Positions 45,639 to 54,538 of a stretch of 64,000 nucleotides of DNA are shown here, piece after piece. A program made the translations under genes and the position numbers. The notes beneath the pieces were generated by a model. The model searched no databases, was not told where the DNA came from, and was given only the letters and a program-made list of their open reading frames with translations. Position 1 is the stretch's first letter. Each line of letters begins with the position of its first letter. The stretch covers positions 62,001 to 126,000 of the forward strand of contig CAZYDG010000085.1 in assembly GCA_964645835.1 (NCBI GenBank). The letters are read 5' to 3'. Source of the DNA: CAZBME01 sp964645835 (GTDB lineage Bacteria > Desulfobacterota > Syntrophia > Syntrophales > UBA8958).

Positions 45639-46889
45639 ATGAACAAACAGCGACCGGTTATTTTGGGTTATGACGCCGTTTCTTCCCTCGGAATAGAGAT
45701 GGATGTCCAGTGGAAACGGGCCGCCATGGGCGAAAGCGGCGTCGGCGCCCTGACCCGATTCCCCCTGACAGATTCTTTTCCCGTCCGGATTGCCGGACAG
45801 GTGGCTGACATAGACGCGAAGGCCTACCCTTTTCTGGCGGCCAGAGACATGGCCTTGTGGACGTCGCCGATTTTCCGGTATGCCATGCTGGTCGTTCACC
45901 GGGCATTGGAAAAGAGCGGCATTGTCATCACACCCGATCTGGCGCCGCGGGTGGCTGTTACCTTCAGTTCCGCCGTCGGCGGCCAGGATGCCGTCATCCG
46001 CGCGGACCGGCTTTGGGTGGCCGATGGGAAACTTCCCCATCCCTTTACGAATCCGAATTCGTGTATCAATATGGTCGGGGGCAAGGTATCCATCCTGACA
46101 GGGGCTACGGGTCCCATCACATCCACGATTACTGCCTGCGCCTCGGGATCGACATCCATGATAATAGGCGCCATGTTTATCGCCCTGGATATGGCCGATG
46201 TCGTCATTTGCGGGGCTGTGGATTTTCCCCTCGTCGAACCCATCGTGGGAGGTTTTGCGACCATGAATGGTGCTTACCGGCCCAAGGAGGGCCAGGCGGA
46301 TGAGCTGCCCGAAGCGGCAAGCCGCCCTTTTTCCGCCAACCGGCGGGGTTTTGTCGTCTCCGAGGGGGCCGGTTGTGTAATCATTGGCTCACGGGAATTT
46401 GCTCATGCCCATGGCTTATCGCCCCGGTTGGAAATGGCCGGGTGGTCCATGACATCCGACGCCCATCACTTTGTCGCTCCGAATCTGGTGACGGTAAAAC
46501 GGTGTATTGCCGACTCCATCGCCCACGCCGGCTTGCAGCCTGGCGATGTGGCGGCTGTCAATGCCCATGGGACATCGACCAAGATCGGCGACAAGATCGA
46601 AGCCGATGCCTTGACGGAGATTTTTGGCGGCGCGGTCCCGCCCGTCTCGGCCAACAAGTCCCAACTGGGCCACGCCATGGGGGCATCGAGCGCCATCGAG
46701 GTGATCCTGGCCCTGGAAGGCATGATGCGCGGCACCCTCCTGCCGACGGTCAATTACCGCCCCGATCCGGAGATTGTCCTCGATTGTGTCCCTGAGGGGG
46801 CGAGGGGCCTCTCACAAGAATTTGTCTTGAAGAACGCCTTTGGCTTCGGCGGCTGCAACGCCTGCATGGTGCTTCGCCGAACCGGATAG
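45639..46889 (+). CDS. FabF-type beta-ketoacyl-ACP synthase (KS 1)
   Basis: A 416-residue condensing enzyme with a complete catalytic set: Cys167 (ITACASGST), His310 (VNAHGTST), Lys340 and His345 (NKSQLGHAMG). No sign of a chain-length-factor substitution. ATG 45639 is six bases after the previous stop; an in-frame TTG at 45627 is less likely. Together with KS 2 it forms a tandem pair. It would extend ACP-bound chains by two carbons from malonyl-ACP. Confidence 0.92.
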   Translation: MNKQRPVILGYDAVSSLGIEMDVQWKRAAMGESGVGALTRFPLTDSFPVRIAGQVADIDAKAYPFLAARDMALWTSPIFRYAMLVVHRALEKSGIVITPDLAPRVAVTFSSAVGGQDAVIRADRLWVADGKLPHPFTNPNSCINMVGGKVSILTGATGPITSTITACASGSTSMIIGAMFIALDMADVVICGAVDFPLVEPIVGGFATMNGAYRPKEGQADELPEAASRPFSANRRGFVVSEGAGCVIIGSREFAHAHGLSPRLEMAGWSMTSDAHHFVAPNLVTVKRCIADSIAHAGLQPGDVAAVNAHGTSTKIGDKIEADALTEIFGGAVPPVSANKSQLGHAMGASSAIEVILALEGMMRGTLLPTVNYRPDPEIVLDCVPEGARGLSQEFVLKNAFGFGGCNACMVLRRTG

Positions 46890-46905
46890 ATAAAGGATTG
46901 ATGTT

Positions 46906-48171
46906 ATGAAGGCCCCAAAAAACAGAAGAGTTTTCGTGATCGGCTACGGTGCGGCTACACCCCTGGGGAAGACTTTTTCCCTGACCTGGGAGCGGGCCGT
47001 CCGGGGAGAAGCGGGGTTTCGGAAGGTGACCCGTTGCCGGGTCGATTCGCCGTGCAATATCGTGGGAGAGATCCCGGATTGGGACCCCCGTTCCTTCGAT
47101 TTTTCCGGAGAAAAAGAGGTATACAACTGGAATGCCTCCTTCGTGATTCTCACCATGGCCGTCGTGCAGGAAGCCATGGAACATGCTGGTCTCCGCATGG
47201 ATAAGGAGACAGGGCCGAGGACGGCCTGTCTTATCGGTTCCGCCATCAACGGAACTGATGCTTTCCGTGTAGCCATGGACAACATGCGAGACTACGGTCC
47301 ACTTAAGGTTTCACCATATCTTCTTCCCAACCTCTGCGCCAATCTCCCTTCGGGAAAAGCAGGAATGCTGATGGGATTTACGGGCCCCGTCTTTTCGCCC
47401 CAAGGGGCCTGCGCCTCCGGCAACCATGCCATCGGCATCGGATCACGCATGATCCGGGATGGCGATTGCGATTTTGTCCTGGCGGGCGGTGTGGATATGC
47501 CCATTATGCCCGAAATCATCCATGGCTTTGCCAATATGAATGCCACTATCAAAGTAGGCGCCCATGACCGGGCTCATGACGACCCCAGCCAGGCGTCTCG
47601 TCCCTTCAGTGTTGACCGTAAGGGGTTCGTTTTCTCGGAAGGGGGCGGTGTCGTAGTTCTGGCCGCCGAGGACGCCATCGCTCGATACGGCCTTAAGTCC
47701 AGGGCGGAGGTCCCGGGCGTCGGCTGGACGTCGGATGCCTATCACTTTACGCGACCCAATGAGAAGACGATTGTCCGGGCGATTCGGGAGGCTATTGATG
47801 ACGCCGGATTGACGGCCCGGGATGTTCGGTATATCAATGCCCATGGGACATCGACGGCCAAAGGCGATGCGACTGAAGTGGCTTGTCTGCGGACTGTTTT
47901 CGGCGATGGTCTTTATTCTATTCCCGTTTCGTCGAACAAATCCCAGATCGGCCATACCCTGGGCGGGGCTGCGGCTATTGAAGACGCCCTGGCCATTGAG
48001 GGGATGCAGCAGGGCATCATCTTGCCGACGATCAATTATATTCCTGACCCCCATTTTGATGGTTTGGACTTTGTGCCCCATGTAGCCCGGAAGGTCCAGC
48101 ATGAGATCGTTCTGTCAAATGCTTTCGGCTTTGGGGGGACCAATTGCTGTATCATATTCAGGGGGGTGTGA
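46906..48171 (+). CDS. FabF-type beta-ketoacyl-ACP synthase (KS 2)
   Basis: A 421-residue KSII with Cys169 (GACASGNHA), His313 (INAHGTSTAKGD), Lys345 and His350 (NKSQIGHTLGG). AAGGA precedes the start. It is similar to KS 1 across its length but not a recent copy. In aryl-polyene clusters tandem KS genes form heterodimers where one partner is often impaired; here both keep all catalytic residues. Confidence 0.92.
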   Translation: MKAPKNRRVFVIGYGAATPLGKTFSLTWERAVRGEAGFRKVTRCRVDSPCNIVGEIPDWDPRSFDFSGEKEVYNWNASFVILTMAVVQEAMEHAGLRMDKETGPRTACLIGSAINGTDAFRVAMDNMRDYGPLKVSPYLLPNLCANLPSGKAGMLMGFTGPVFSPQGACASGNHAIGIGSRMIRDGDCDFVLAGGVDMPIMPEIIHGFANMNATIKVGAHDRAHDDPSQASRPFSVDRKGFVFSEGGGVVVLAAEDAIARYGLKSRAEVPGVGWTSDAYHFTRPNEKTIVRAIREAIDDAGLTARDVRYINAHGTSTAKGDATEVACLRTVFGDGLYSIPVSSNKSQIGHTLGGAAAIEDALAIEGMQQGIILPTINYIPDPHFDGLDFVPHVARKVQHEIVLSNAFGFGGTNCCIIFRGV

Positions 48172-48172
48172 A

Positions 48173-48652
48173 ATGAGGCCGAAACCTTTCCAGCCCGAAG
48201 CCTTTGACGGCGGATCCTCTTTTGTACGGGACCGCCAAACGGGACTTTGCTGGCATCGATGTACGAACCGGATCCTCTATGCCGATACGGATCGGTCGGC
48301 CGTCGTGTATCATGCCAATTATTTGCGCTATTTTGAGTTCGGAAGGGCGTCCCTGATGCGGGATGCGGCCTATCCATACAAGGAAATCGAAGACAGCGGC
48401 TATGTGTATCCCATCTTCGACCTGGGTGTCCAATTCTTTGAACCTCTGTATTACGATGACCCCATGGCTATCTATACGCGACCCGGCGAACTTGAACGGG
48501 TGAAACTCCGTTTCGACTATGTTATTACCCATGGCGAGTCAGGAGCCCTTGTTTGCAAAGGATTTACGAAACACTGCGCCCTCGGCGCGTCGGGAAAGCC
48601 CGTAGCGGTGGACCCCAAAACGGTTCATTTATGGAAGACCTTTCCCGAGTAA
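48173..48652 (+). CDS. 4HBT hotdog acyl thioesterase (YbgC/FadM-like)
   Basis: A 159-residue protein whose YADTDRSAVVYHANYLRYFEF block is the 4-hydroxybenzoyl-CoA thioesterase signature, with the catalytic Asp near residue 40. It probably releases acyl chains from an ACP, or edits stalled ones, as ApeH-type enzymes are thought to do in aryl-polyene clusters. ATG 48173 is one base after the KS 2 stop; the frame is also open upstream within KS 2, but that reading is not family-like. Confidence 0.85.
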   Translation: MRPKPFQPEAFDGGSSFVRDRQTGLCWHRCTNRILYADTDRSAVVYHANYLRYFEFGRASLMRDAAYPYKEIEDSGYVYPIFDLGVQFFEPLYYDDPMAIYTRPGELERVKLRFDYVITHGESGALVCKGFTKHCALGASGKPVAVDPKTVHLWKTFPE

Positions 48653-48676
48653 TAGTTTATAACGAATGGAGTATCG

Positions 48677-48946
48677 ATGGCCCAACTGACCAGAGAAGCA
48701 ATTAAAGAAACGATCATTCTTTTTTTCCGGAAGGAATTTGAGATAGAGAATCCGGGGCTGGATGACAATTTGCGGGAGGTCCACGGGTTTGATAGTATCG
48801 ATGCCATTGAGCTTCTCCTGGAGATTGAAAACCTCCTGGGTTCGGAGTTGACTCAGGAAGAAAAGAAGGGGGCTATGGATATAAGGACGCTCAATGACGT
48901 GTTGGATTATGTCGAGTTGTTGGCCAGAGTTCGATCTTTCGCTTAA
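48677..48946 (+). CDS. acyl carrier protein (cluster ACP 3)
   Basis: An 89-residue ACP with Ser40 in HGFDSIDAIELLL. GGAG precedes the start. It follows the thioesterase and is separated from KS 3 by a family A repeat, whose first base is the last base of this gene's stop codon. The helix II sequence FDSIDAIELL resembles ACPs of aryl-polyene and ladderane-type clusters. Confidence 0.9.
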   Translation: MAQLTREAIKETIILFFRKEFEIENPGLDDNLREVHGFDSIDAIELLLEIENLLGSELTQEEKKGAMDIRTLNDVLDYVELLARVRSFA

Positions 48947-49146
48947 CAGGCTGTTGAAAAACGACCATTTGCTGCGTTGCGCCGCAAGCATCCCCCGCTT
49001 TCGCGGGGGCAGGCTACATCGACGTACTTCTATGTACGCTGTCCCCCGCTGGCGGGGGTGCAGGGGTAGTTGCCTCAGCTTTTGCGTGCCTTGCATCTGG
49101 ACATTTTTGAACAGCCTGCACAAAATTGAGTCTTTAAACAACCTGT
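48946..49146. repeat. MITE-like palindromic repeat, family A, copy 2
   Basis: Starts AACAGGCTGTTGAAAAACG and ends TTTAAACAACCTGT, imperfect inverted ends, with an inner TTTTTGAACAGCCTG. It shares arms with 31765-32065 but has a shorter, different centre containing CCCCCGCTTTCGCGGGGG and CCCCCGCTGGCGGGGG hairpins. It is inserted directly behind ACP 3 and before KS 3, within a run of otherwise closely spaced genes. Confidence 0.75.
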
Positions 49147-49162
49147 AGGGACTGAGTATCAT

Positions 49163-50404
49163 ATGGAAAGAAGAGTGGTCATAACAGCCTGTTCGGCTAT
49201 TACGCCGATCGGCCGGTCCAAAGCGGAGATCCTCCATAGCCTGACCCATGGAATTTCAGGGGTAAAGGTTTTGCGCGAGGACGAGGTGCTGACTGCCCAT
49301 ATCCATTCCAAGGTCTTCGGGACCGTGGATTATCCCATTGAGTACGATTTCAAGCGCCAACACCGCAAGACAATGGGGCCTGTAGCCTATTACGCCTGTC
49401 AGGTGACGAAGGAGGCCCTGGAGGCCTCGGGCCTGGACGAGGCCTTTATCACCTCCGGGCGCCTGGGCGTTGCCTTTGGCTCAACCCACGGAAGTCCCAC
49501 GGTCCAGAGGAGTATCTACAAGACCTTGTTCAGCAGGTCCGGAGATGGTTTATCATCCATCAGCGCCGTCGATTACCTGAAATCCATGGTCCACACGACA
49601 GCGGTCAACATCACCAAGATGTTCGGTATTACGGGACGAGTCATATCCTCTTCCACAGCCTGCACAACGAGCAGCCAATCCATCGGTTACGGTTATGAAA
49701 TGATCAAGTTCGGAATGCAGGATGCCATGATCTGTGGCGGCGCCGATGAATACGACGCTACGACAGTTGCCGTCTTCGACAACCTCCTGGCCTGCTCCAC
49801 CGCTTACAACAAGACCCCGAACCTTACTCCCCGTCCCTTCGATGAGAAGCGGGACGGTCTGGTCGTGGCCGAGGGGGCCGCGGCCGTTCTTCTGGAGTCT
49901 TACGATCACGCACAAGCGCGGGGAGCTACAATCCTGGCCGAGGTGATCGGTTTTTCCTGCAATAACAACGGTGGTGACCTGATCCTGCCCAATATCAACG
50001 GCATAAAGGAGACCATCCGCCTCGCCCTGGCGGACGCAAGGATCGCCGCTGAAGCGGTTGACATTGTTTGCGCTCATGCGACGGGGACCAAGATGGGTGA
50101 CGTGATCGAAGCCCAGGCCATTCATCACCATTACGGGAATAGCACCGCCGTTGTGGCGCTAAAGAGCTACATGGGCCATACGATGGGTTCCTGCGGGGCC
50201 ATTGAGACCATCATTATGATCCATCTTATGGCCGAGGGGCTTGTTGTGCCGACCTTAAACCTTGATGAAGTTGATGAACGATGCGCCATGATCCGTCATG
50301 TCCGGGCCGTTGAGGACATCCCGATCCGCATTGCCTCCATCCAGAACTTTGCCTTTGGTGGTGTAAACACGAATTTGCTTATAAAGAAATGGCCGGGCTA
50401 TTGA
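49163..50404 (+). CDS. FabF-type beta-ketoacyl-ACP synthase (KS 3)
   Basis: A 413-residue condensing enzyme with Cys167 (SSTACTTSSQS), His305 (CAHATGTKMGD, Ala in place of the usual Gly), Lys334 and His339 (LKSYMGHTMGS). It is more distant from KS 1 and KS 2 than they are from each other. The stop region overlaps the start of the acyltransferase gene by 16 bases. Possibly dedicated to a different chain length or starter. Confidence 0.91.
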   Translation: MERRVVITACSAITPIGRSKAEILHSLTHGISGVKVLREDEVLTAHIHSKVFGTVDYPIEYDFKRQHRKTMGPVAYYACQVTKEALEASGLDEAFITSGRLGVAFGSTHGSPTVQRSIYKTLFSRSGDGLSSISAVDYLKSMVHTTAVNITKMFGITGRVISSSTACTTSSQSIGYGYEMIKFGMQDAMICGGADEYDATTVAVFDNLLACSTAYNKTPNLTPRPFDEKRDGLVVAEGAAAVLLESYDHAQARGATILAEVIGFSCNNNGGDLILPNINGIKETIRLALADARIAAEAVDIVCAHATGTKMGDVIEAQAIHHHYGNSTAVVALKSYMGHTMGSCGAIETIIMIHLMAEGLVVPTLNLDEVDERCAMIRHVRAVEDIPIRIASIQNFAFGGVNTNLLIKKWPGY

Positions 50405-51153
50405 CGAAATCCGTTTTAAATGCCCCAATCACCCTAACCCTTTGGGTCTATTACATCATGGGCTACCTTTTGTATTATGCGCCCTTCTATGGGTACGCAG
50501 CCCTGTTTTCTCCCCTGAAGGAACAGGCTTTTCAGCGATTGAACCACCTGCTCCACCGCCGCTTTTTCACCCTTGTCCGGTGCCTTATCCCCAGGACGAA
50601 ATGGCGTATTGCCCCCGAGGTCCGGGCCATCCGCTCTTCCGTGATCATTGCCAACCACCTTTCTTTTCTGGACCCGATCCTGTTTGTTTCACTCTTCGAG
50701 AAACAAAAGACTATCGTTAAATGGGACTATTTCGACTATCCCGTCTTCGGCTGGATCTTGCGGATGTCGGGGTACATGCCCGCCATGTCGGCGGCTGGGC
50801 CCGTGGACGGCATGATGGACCAGATCAAGAGAATGAAGGATTACCTGGCGTCCGGCGGGAACCTCTTCATCTTTCCCGAGGGGACGAGGAGTCGCGACGG
50901 TCGGATCGGTCCCTTCGACAAGGGGGGATTCCGAATCGCCAAGCTCTGCCGCGCCCCGATCCAGGTCGTCCGGATTCGTAATACGGACAAGCTCTATCCC
51001 CCCGACGGCCTGTGGTTCAACACCCGCGACGCTCATTGCATAGAGATGGAACTAGCGGGAACCCTGACACCAGATTATGACAGCGATGCCTTTTCGCAGG
51101 CGGCGCTTATGGCGGAGGCGCGGGCCATCATGGAACGGGGGAGGCAGACATGA
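50389..51153 (+). CDS. 1-acyl-sn-glycerol-3-phosphate acyltransferase-like (PlsC family) protein
   Basis: A 254-residue membrane-associated acyltransferase. N-terminal hydrophobic helix (LTLWVYYIMGYLLYY), block I NHLSFLD (HxxxxD, about residues 87-92), block III FPEGTRSRDG (about 162-171), and a conserved-looking RNTDKLYPPDG region. Such genes in aryl-polyene clusters are thought to attach the finished chain to a lipid or sugar anchor. Overlaps both neighbours, consistent with one operon. Confidence 0.87.
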   Translation: MAGLLTKSVLNAPITLTLWVYYIMGYLLYYAPFYGYAALFSPLKEQAFQRLNHLLHRRFFTLVRCLIPRTKWRIAPEVRAIRSSVIIANHLSFLDPILFVSLFEKQKTIVKWDYFDYPVFGWILRMSGYMPAMSAAGPVDGMMDQIKRMKDYLASGGNLFIFPEGTRSRDGRIGPFDKGGFRIAKLCRAPIQVVRIRNTDKLYPPDGLWFNTRDAHCIEMELAGTLTPDYDSDAFSQAALMAEARAIMERGRQT

Positions 51154-52718
51154 AGGTGGTTCTTATCTCCATGCCCGACGTGGTCCCCATCGTAATCCAC
51201 GAAATGGCCATTCACATGCCCAACCACGGGATCGCCTGCGTCGGCGGCAATGTCGATGCCGGTCACGATGTCTTCCTCATCGATCTGGTTCGAAAAAGGG
51301 GCAATATCGCCCGTTATCTGAAGAAGACACTGAAAAAAATCCATCCCGATCTTGTCGGCCTGTCGGCCATGACATGGCAGTACACAACCGCCCTGGCTAT
51401 TATCGGCCTCATCCGGAAGATCCTTCCCGACGTGAAGATCGTTCTTGGCGGCTATCATACCACCCTCATGAGCCGGGAAATGGCTGACTCGGGCGAGGCC
51501 CATGCCGTCGATTTCATGATCAGGGGCGAAGGAGAAGAAACCTTCCGGCGTCTGGTCAATGCCTTGGACGTGAAAAATCATCATGATGAAAAAGAGGATC
51601 TGGCGTCAATTCCCGGCCTGTCGTTCAAGTCCGATGGACAGTGGCTCCATAACGAAACAGCGCCGCTGTGTGATCTGTCGCATTTGAAGCTTCCCATCCG
51701 GGACGGTCGTCGTTTGACCTGGGGTTATCATTTCATGTATTCCAGGATCGAAGTCATGGAAACCTCCCGAGGCTGCACGCGGAACTGCAATTTTTGCAGC
51801 ATACGTCACATGTATGGTCGCTCTTATCGGACATATCCCATCGAACGCATACTGGCCGATCTCGATGACATCTATTATCGCAAAAAGACACGGCTGGTCT
51901 TTGTAGCCGACGACAATATGGTCCTGAACCCAAAATGGGTGACAGAGGTCTGTGACGCCATCATTAGCCGGGGCTACCGCAATCTGCGCCTCGTCGTACA
52001 AGCTGACTGCATATCCATGGCAAAAAACGAGGCTATGGTGGCCAAAATGGCCCAGGCGGGATTTCAGGCCGTTTTTCTGGGGATTGAGAACGCTTCCCGG
52101 CGGAATCTCCAGGCCATGGAAAAGGGCGATCTGGTCGATGCAGCGAGGCAGGCTGTCGGCCATTGCCACCGCCACGGGATTATGGTCATGGGAGGACTTA
52201 TCTTCGGCCTGCCCGATGATGATGAAAGAAGCATTGAGCAAAACTACTTGTTCTTGAAGGATCTGGGAGTCGACGGGGCCTATTGCCAGATGATCTCGCC
52301 TTTTCCCAAGACGGTTATGAGGGACCAATTGTTGGAGGCGGGCCTCATCACGAATTATGATGGCTACTATCGCTACAATGGCCTATGGGCTAATGTGAAG
52401 ACAAAAAAATTATCGGCGGAGAAATTGCAATACGCCTTCTGGTATTACCGGCAGACAGCCCTGGGCTGGTGGACGCCATCGGAGTTTGCGAAGAGCCAGG
52501 GCCGCCTCTGGACTGCCGCGTGGACCCATCTGGTGATGCCCGTCATGAAATTCTTTATCGACCGCAAGATCCGCCGGGAGGGATGGGAAGGCCGGTACCG
52601 GCGGGACATGGCACGCCTTGAGGCGATGAACCGCTTCGATGATCTGGTTCCTAATAGTGTTCCGCAAAGCATGACCAGTCTTAAAGGGCTTGGAGAACCG
52701 CCCCATGACCGTCCCTGA
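51150..52718 (+). CDS. B12-binding-domain radical SAM protein (second)
   Basis: The protein has 522 residues. The N-terminal domain has the B12-binding fold pattern (VVLISMPD, DLVGLSAMTW, KIVLGGYHTTL, IRGEGEETF) without DxHxxG. Radical SAM cysteines are Cys209, 213 and 216 (SRGCTRNCNFCSIRHMYG), the classic B12-type motif with downstream ADDNM. A Trp/Tyr-rich C-terminal region (about 420-470) follows. It resembles enzymes acting on lipids, hopanoids or tetrapyrroles. Overlaps the acyltransferase by four bases and the dehydratase-PPTase gene by 14. Confidence 0.87.
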   Translation: MKVVLISMPDVVPIVIHEMAIHMPNHGIACVGGNVDAGHDVFLIDLVRKRGNIARYLKKTLKKIHPDLVGLSAMTWQYTTALAIIGLIRKILPDVKIVLGGYHTTLMSREMADSGEAHAVDFMIRGEGEETFRRLVNALDVKNHHDEKEDLASIPGLSFKSDGQWLHNETAPLCDLSHLKLPIRDGRRLTWGYHFMYSRIEVMETSRGCTRNCNFCSIRHMYGRSYRTYPIERILADLDDIYYRKKTRLVFVADDNMVLNPKWVTEVCDAIISRGYRNLRLVVQADCISMAKNEAMVAKMAQAGFQAVFLGIENASRRNLQAMEKGDLVDAARQAVGHCHRHGIMVMGGLIFGLPDDDERSIEQNYLFLKDLGVDGAYCQMISPFPKTVMRDQLLEAGLITNYDGYYRYNGLWANVKTKKLSAEKLQYAFWYYRQTALGWWTPSEFAKSQGRLWTAAWTHLVMPVMKFFIDRKIRREGWEGRYRRDMARLEAMNRFDDLVPNSVPQSMTSLKGLGEPPHDRP

Positions 52719-54225
52719 GTACTCATTTGCCCAGGGGGGGGACACGATCCGTCAACCCCTGACCATTCCCATCGTGCCCTATCTCCGGGACCACCGCTTT
52801 GCCGGGAAAATTATTCTCCCCGCTGTCGAGATACTCCAGCGGCTGGCCGCATCCGTGAGGGGCCAACTGCCCGGTGCCCCTGTTTATACCATGCGTAATG
52901 CCTCCTTCGACCGTTTCTTGCCCATCGACAATGAAATGGCCGTCGTGGAGGCCTGCCATGAACTCGTGTGTGGAGAGGACGGGCTCTTGACCTCACGCTT
53001 GCTGACAACAGGTCCCATTCCGGGGACGACTGTGAAGCGGACGAAGGTCCATGCTGTCGTTGAATTTGCCATTACCGGCGAGGATCGTCCCAACGTGCCC
53101 ATGGATATGGTGTCTGCCCTGGAAGGTGTCTGTTTTGAGATCCCTGCACAGCGGGTGTACGAGGACCTTGTTCCCTTCGGCCCCGCCTACCGGAATCTTG
53201 CGGAAAATCTTTTTCTTTCCCCGGCGGGCGCCGTGGCCTATGTCGATGCCACGCATCAGGATGCGCCCGTAGCGCCTTTAGGATCGCCCTTTCCCTTCGA
53301 CGCGGCTCTACACGCCGCCTGTGCCTGGGGACAGCGTTACTACCAAGTCGTGGCTTTTCCTGTAGGCTTTGACGAGCGCGTCATCGTTATGCCTACGGTC
53401 CCCGGCGAGCGTTATCATTGCCGCGTCTTCCCCCGCTCGGCCTCAGGGGGTGTCCTGCAGCTCGACTTGTCGATCCACGATAAGGAGGGACGTCTTCGGG
53501 AGATGGCCCGGGGGGTCCGGATGAAGGATGTTTCCGGCGGCCGTCTGTCGCCACCTTCCTGGGTTCAGGCAAATGTTGATGACCCGATCCCGATGATCCT
53601 AAACCATTGCCGCGCCATTTCCGTTGTTGAGATACGAACTGTAGCGGCGATTGCTGCCCAGGCCCTGTCGCCTTTTGAGGGGAAGCGCTTCGAGAAGATG
53701 GGCGACCGGCGACAGTCAAACTTTCTTGCCGGCCGCCTGGCCCTTAAATATCTGGCGCGAACCCTGGCGGGTGGTGACGAAACCACGCCTGCCGACGCCA
53801 TCCACACGATGATGGCCGACGGGGTGCGGCCTGCCTGTTTCCTGCCGAATGGAGATCCCGTCTTCTGTTCTCTCTCCCATGATGTCCGTTTTGCCTTTGC
53901 CGCGGCGGATGACGGTCCCATTGGTGTCGATGTGGAAAGGCTCTCCGACAGGGTCCTCAAAGGACAGCGCTTCTACATGAGCGAAGACGAACAGACGCGG
54001 ACGAAAGCCTCCTCTCTGGGGACCGTCACGGCTGCCACCCGTATCTGGTCAATCAAAGAAGGCGTGTCAAAGGCGACGAATCAACCTCTCCCGGACATCT
54101 GGAAAACCGCAACCGTTGAAACCATAGGCACCCATGAAAGCCGCCTCACCGTCGACGGCACCCCCTACATCGCCTTCCACGATGAAGTCAACGACCATCT
54201 CTTTACACTGGTGAAAAAAGTCTGA
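52705..54225 (+). CDS. fused polyketide-type dehydratase and 4'-phosphopantetheinyl transferase
   Basis: A 506-residue two-domain protein. Residues about 15-280 form a double-hotdog PS-DH domain, with the catalytic His30 in DHRFAGKIILP (HxxxGxxxxP) and Asp199 in FDAALHAACAW. Residues about 300-506 form an Sfp-type phosphopantetheinyl transferase, with SLSHD, GVDVE (Asp409, Glu411) and WSIKEGVSKA (Lys451, Glu452). The transferase would activate the cluster ACPs; the dehydratase would remove water from hydroxyacyl chains on those same ACPs. ATG 52705 has TTGGAGAA upstream; TTG 52690 is an alternative. Last gene of the first biosynthetic block before hipBA. Confidence 0.88.
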   Translation: MTVPEYSFAQGGDTIRQPLTIPIVPYLRDHRFAGKIILPAVEILQRLAASVRGQLPGAPVYTMRNASFDRFLPIDNEMAVVEACHELVCGEDGLLTSRLLTTGPIPGTTVKRTKVHAVVEFAITGEDRPNVPMDMVSALEGVCFEIPAQRVYEDLVPFGPAYRNLAENLFLSPAGAVAYVDATHQDAPVAPLGSPFPFDAALHAACAWGQRYYQVVAFPVGFDERVIVMPTVPGERYHCRVFPRSASGGVLQLDLSIHDKEGRLREMARGVRMKDVSGGRLSPPSWVQANVDDPIPMILNHCRAISVVEIRTVAAIAAQALSPFEGKRFEKMGDRRQSNFLAGRLALKYLARTLAGGDETTPADAIHTMMADGVRPACFLPNGDPVFCSLSHDVRFAFAAADDGPIGVDVERLSDRVLKGQRFYMSEDEQTRTKASSLGTVTAATRIWSIKEGVSKATNQPLPDIWKTATVETIGTHESRLTVDGTPYIAFHDEVNDHLFTLVKKV

Positions 54226-54234
54226 TACAGTAAT

Positions 54235-54292
54235 TGCATTATATATGAGTCATTATTGTCTTGACTAATCATTTTGCATTTCATATAATGCA
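54235..54292 (+). promoter_or_regulatory. hipBA promoter with flanking operator half-sites
   Basis: TTGACT at 54261-54266, 17-base spacer, perfect TATAAT at 54284-54289. TGCATTATATATGA (54235-54248) and TCATATAATGCA (54281-54292) are near-perfect inverted copies, the second covering the -10 box, as expected for autorepression by the HTH antitoxin. The hipB start is four bases beyond. Confidence 0.7.
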
Positions 54293-54295
54293 TCC

Positions 54296-54538
54296 ATGCT
54301 TTTCGAAATCGGTAAACAAATAAAGAAGGCCCGCAAGGCACTCCGAATGACTCAAAGCGATGTTGCGGGGGCGTTGGGGATGAGCCGGACGACCATCGGG
54401 CAGATCGAGAACGGAACCATCCAGGAGATTGGTGTGCGCAAGCTGGTTCGCGTTCTTGAATTCCTTGGGCTTGAATTGCGTGTGCGGCAGGCCGGCAATC
54501 GCCCTACACTTGATGAACTCCGTGAGGAGGATCGTTGA
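54296..54538 (+). CDS. hipB: HipB-like HTH antitoxin
   Basis: An 80-residue XRE/Cro-type DNA-binding protein. Helix-turn-helix at about residues 8-60 (KKARKALRMTQSDVAGALGMSRTTIGQIENG), followed by VRKLVRVLEFLGLELRV typical of HipB. Expected to bind HipA and repress the pair. The stop overlaps the hipA start (TGATG). Confidence 0.88.
   Translation: MLFEIGKQIKKARKALRMTQSDVAGALGMSRTTIGQIENGTIQEIGVRKLVRVLEFLGLELRVRQAGNRPTLDELREEDR

Noticed and set aside
45639..50404. One of the KS proteins as a chain-length factor
   Set aside because: All three retain the active-site Cys and both His residues.
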